A stretch of 6,211 nucleotides of DNA, from contig JAQUNT010000155.1 of assembly GCA_028717525.1 (NCBI GenBank), forward strand, positions 1-6,211, read 5' to 3'. This document shows positions 4,955 through 6,211 of this stretch, piece by piece. Both the position numbers and the translations under genes were made by a program. The notes below the pieces were generated by a model. It saw only the letters and a program-made list of their open reading frames with translations. It did not search any database and was not told where the DNA came from. The stretch is from Elusimicrobiota bacterium (lineage in GTDB: Bacteria > Elusimicrobiota > Elusimicrobia > UBA1565 > UBA9628). How positions within the stretch are numbered: position 1 is the stretch's first letter; each line of letters begins with the position of its first letter.

Positions 4955-5650
4955 ATGGCCGCCTCCGGCCATCGGTTCGATTCCACCCTGCGCCTGCGGT
5001 ATCGGAAGTTCCGCAGGCGCCGGCCGGACGCATTTCCCCACGGCCGGCGCGCCCAACCGGGCGTAGAGTGGCTCATCGGCGTCGACGAAGCCGGCCGGGG
5101 CCCCTGGGCCGGGCCGCTCGTGGTCGCGGCCGTGCGCCTGGGCTGCCGGGTCCCGCGATGTCTCCTGGCCGCGCGGGACTCCAAGCTCCTCTCCCCCTCC
5201 CGGCGCGAGGCCCTCTGCGACGCCATCCGGGCGCGCGCCGCGGCCGTCTCCGTGGCCTGGGCCCAGGCCGCGGAGATCGATGGGACCGACGTCCTGGCCG
5301 CGACGCTCGCCGCAATGGGCCGGGCCGCCCGGCGGGCGGCCTGCGCGGTCCCGGCTGAGCAGTGTCTCGTGGTGGTGGACGGCAACCGCCGCATCCCGGG
5401 CCTGCCCCTGGAGCAGCTCACCGTCGTGGGCGGCGACCGGCTGTCTTTGGCCGTGTCCTGCGCGAGCATCGTGGCCAAGGTGGTGCGCGACCGCTGGCTG
5501 GGCCAGCTCGACCGCCGCTATCCCGGCTACGGCCTGGCGCGGCACAAGGGCTACGGCACGGCCGAGCACCGGGAGGCCCTGGAGCGCTTGGGCCCGGCGC
5601 GGGTGCACCGGTTCACCTTCGCCCCGGTCCGCCGGCTGATCCCCGCATGA
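4955..5650 (+). CDS. rnhB: Ribonuclease HII
   Basis: Cleaves the RNA strand of RNA-DNA hybrids and nicks 5' of single ribonucleotides in DNA, starting ribonucleotide excision repair. Reading from ATG 4955 gives 231 residues. Conserved blocks are IGVDEAGRGPWAGPLVVAAV (41-60), RDSKLLSPSRRE (74-85), LVVVDG (138-143), GGDRLSLAVSCASIVAKVVRDR (159-180) and YGLARHKGYGTAEH (192-205). The DEDD metal-binding acids are D44, E45, D142 and D161. The N-terminus contains the family-like RFDSTLRLRY (7-16), then an Arg-rich insert (RKFRRRRPDAFPHGRRA, 17-33) before the catalytic block. The start is not certain: GTG 4949 is also in frame, no Shine-Dalgarno is visible in the 13 bases after rplS, and no ATG or GTG lies nearer the catalytic block. 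The stop overlaps the yraN start as ATGA. Confidence 0.95.
   Translation: MAASGHRFDSTLRLRYRKFRRRRPDAFPHGRRAQPGVEWLIGVDEAGRGPWAGPLVVAAVRLGCRVPRCLLAARDSKLLSPSRREALCDAIRARAAAVSVAWAQAAEIDGTDVLAATLAAMGRAARRAACAVPAEQCLVVVDGNRRIPGLPLEQLTVVGGDRLSLAVSCASIVAKVVRDRWLGQLDRRYPGYGLARHKGYGTAEHREALERLGPARVHRFTFAPVRRLIPA
4990..5050 (+). repeat. Two overlapping, mutually exclusive perfect hairpins in the rnhB 5' coding region
   Basis: GCGCCTGCGG (4990-4999) is the exact reverse complement of 5011-5020, with an 11-base loop. GCGCCGGCCG (5017-5026) is the exact reverse complement of 5041-5050, with a 14-base loop. The two 10-bp stems share the bases GCGC at 5017-5020, so they cannot both form fully in one RNA. 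No T-run follows the second stem, so it does not look like an intrinsic terminator. The segment encodes the Arg-rich insert of RNase HII. The pairing is seen directly; any regulatory role is inference. Confidence 0.5.
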
Positions 5651-5997
5651 GCCGGGCGGCGGGAGAGCGCGCGGAGCGCCAGGCCGAGGAGTTCCTGCGC
5701 CAGCGGGGCATGACCATCCTGGCGCGCAACTTCCGCACTCGCTCCGGGGAGATCGACCTGGTGGCCCAGGACGGGGAGACCGTGGTCTTCGTGGAGGTGC
5801 GCTCGCGCTCCAGCGAGGCCTTCGGCTCCCCGGAGGAGACCGTGACCGCGGTCAAGCGCCGCCGCATCATCCGCACCGCCCTGGCCTACGCGCAGAGCCG
5901 CGGCCTCGACGTCCCCCTGCGCTTCGACGTGGTCGCCCTCTCGCCGCGCGGGATCCTCCACATCCCCGGCGCCTTCGACGCGGCGGGGCGTCCATGA
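5647..5997 (+). CDS. yraN: YraN/UPF0102 family putative endonuclease-like protein
   Basis: A 116-residue member of UPF0102, a small family with a restriction-endonuclease-like (PD-(D/E)xK-type) fold whose biological role is not established; it is commonly encoded next to rnhB. Characteristic features are the N-terminal helix ERAERQAEEFLRQRGMTILARNFR (7-30), SGEIDLVAQDGETVVFVEVR (33-52) containing the presumed active-site residues E35, D37 and E50, and the C-terminal LRFDVVAL (91-98). The Lys often seen after E-V is Arg here (R52), a substitution I believe is common in the family. The ATG at 5647 overlaps the rnhB stop (ATGA), and the stop overlaps the next start in the same way, so all three are probably co-translated. 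The longer open frame upstream, inside rnhB, is a shadow. Confidence 0.94.
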   Translation: MSRAAGERAERQAEEFLRQRGMTILARNFRTRSGEIDLVAQDGETVVFVEVRSRSSEAFGSPEETVTAVKRRRIIRTALAYAQSRGLDVPLRFDVVALSPRGILHIPGAFDAAGRP

Positions 5998-6211
5998 CCC
6001 TCCACGTCTACTACGAGCACCAATGCGCGGGCTGCCGGGCCTACTACATCCCCTACGCTCCCGGGGTGGCCTGCCCCAGATGCGGGCGCCGGGAGGCGCA
6101 GGTCTTCGACTTCGTGCCCCAGGCCGCGGCGTCCTTGCGCTTCAACCTGGAGAGCTACGGCAGCTACCTGCCCCCGGCCTGGTACTCGGGCTCGCTGGGC
6201 GACCACTGCCT
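5994..6211 (+). CDS. Putative zinc-ribbon protein (3' end outside window)
   Basis: The ATG overlaps the yraN stop (ATGA, 5994-5997), and the frame is open to the window edge, giving 72 residues (MTLHVYYEHQ ...). Two CxxC pairs, C11-x2-C14 and C27-x2-C30, are 12 residues apart, the usual spacing of a treble-clef or zinc-ribbon knuckle. H4 and H9 are nearby. The rest is aromatic-rich (YYIPYAP, ESYGSYLPPAWYSG) and does not match a family I recognise. The overlap and good codon bias (G/C at third positions) make it a convincing gene. The role is unknown; co-translation with rnhB and yraN gives only a weak hint toward nucleic-acid metabolism. Confidence 0.75.
   Translation, partial: MTLHVYYEHQCAGCRAYYIPYAPGVACPRCGRREAQVFDFVPQAAASLRFNLESYGSYLPPAWYSGSLGDHC

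Noticed and set aside
4408..5608. Minus-strand open frames opposite rplS and rnhB (up to 356 codons)
   Set aside because: Antisense to strongly conserved proteins, rich in Arg, Ala, Gly and Ser, with no domain; length is explained by GC bias.
5647..5997. YraN as an inactivated homologue because of Arg instead of Lys after the E-V motif
   Set aside because: As far as I recall, Arg at this position is frequent in UPF0102, and the other conserved acids are present.

Overview
The window is a densely packed, high-GC bacterial chromosome segment. All nine genes lie on the + strand, and the largest gap between them is 25 bases. In order they are: fmt (5' end cut off), a membrane-anchored PASTA protein, rpe, rpsP, khpA, trmD with a long C-terminal extension, rplS, rnhB, yraN, and a zinc-ribbon protein cut off by the right edge. 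Five junctions are 4-base start/stop overlaps (941, 1906, 2932, 5647, 5994), so the whole stretch reads as one or a few translationally coupled operons. I see no rRNA, tRNA, CRISPR, insertion sequence or phage feature, and no convincing intrinsic terminator.

Two widespread neighbourhoods are joined here. The left part (fmt, PASTA protein, rpe) looks like a stripped-down version of the fmt-rsmB-prpC-prkC-rsgA-rpe cluster known from Firmicutes. Only a kinase-less ectodomain remains where the PrkC kinase would sit. The right part (rpsP, khpA, trmD, rplS, rnhB, yraN) is the usual ribosome/tRNA-maturation string, but rimM is missing between khpA and trmD. Most genes serve translation: initiator-tRNA formylation, ribosomal proteins bS16 and bL19, tRNA m1G37 methylation and an RNA-binding KH protein. 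Rpe serves the pentose phosphate pathway, RNase HII removes ribonucleotides from DNA, and the PASTA protein is probably a cell-envelope or peptidoglycan-binding factor.

The organism cannot be fixed from the sequence alone. GC-rich third positions and the merged gene order suggest an uncultured, deep-branching lineage. Elusimicrobiota is my best guess, held with low-to-moderate confidence.

The points most worth a second look are: (i) TrmD continues without a stop into a signal-peptide-like segment and an unrecognised exported-looking domain of about 170 residues; (ii) TrmD has Glu at the position of the catalytic Asp; (iii) the PASTA protein resembles a PrkC ectodomain without its kinase; (iv) Rpe lacks a conserved metal-ligand His; (v) a promoter-like element with nearby palindromes lies inside the AT-richer 3' end of fmt; (vi) two mutually exclusive 10-bp hairpins lie in the 5' end of rnhB.
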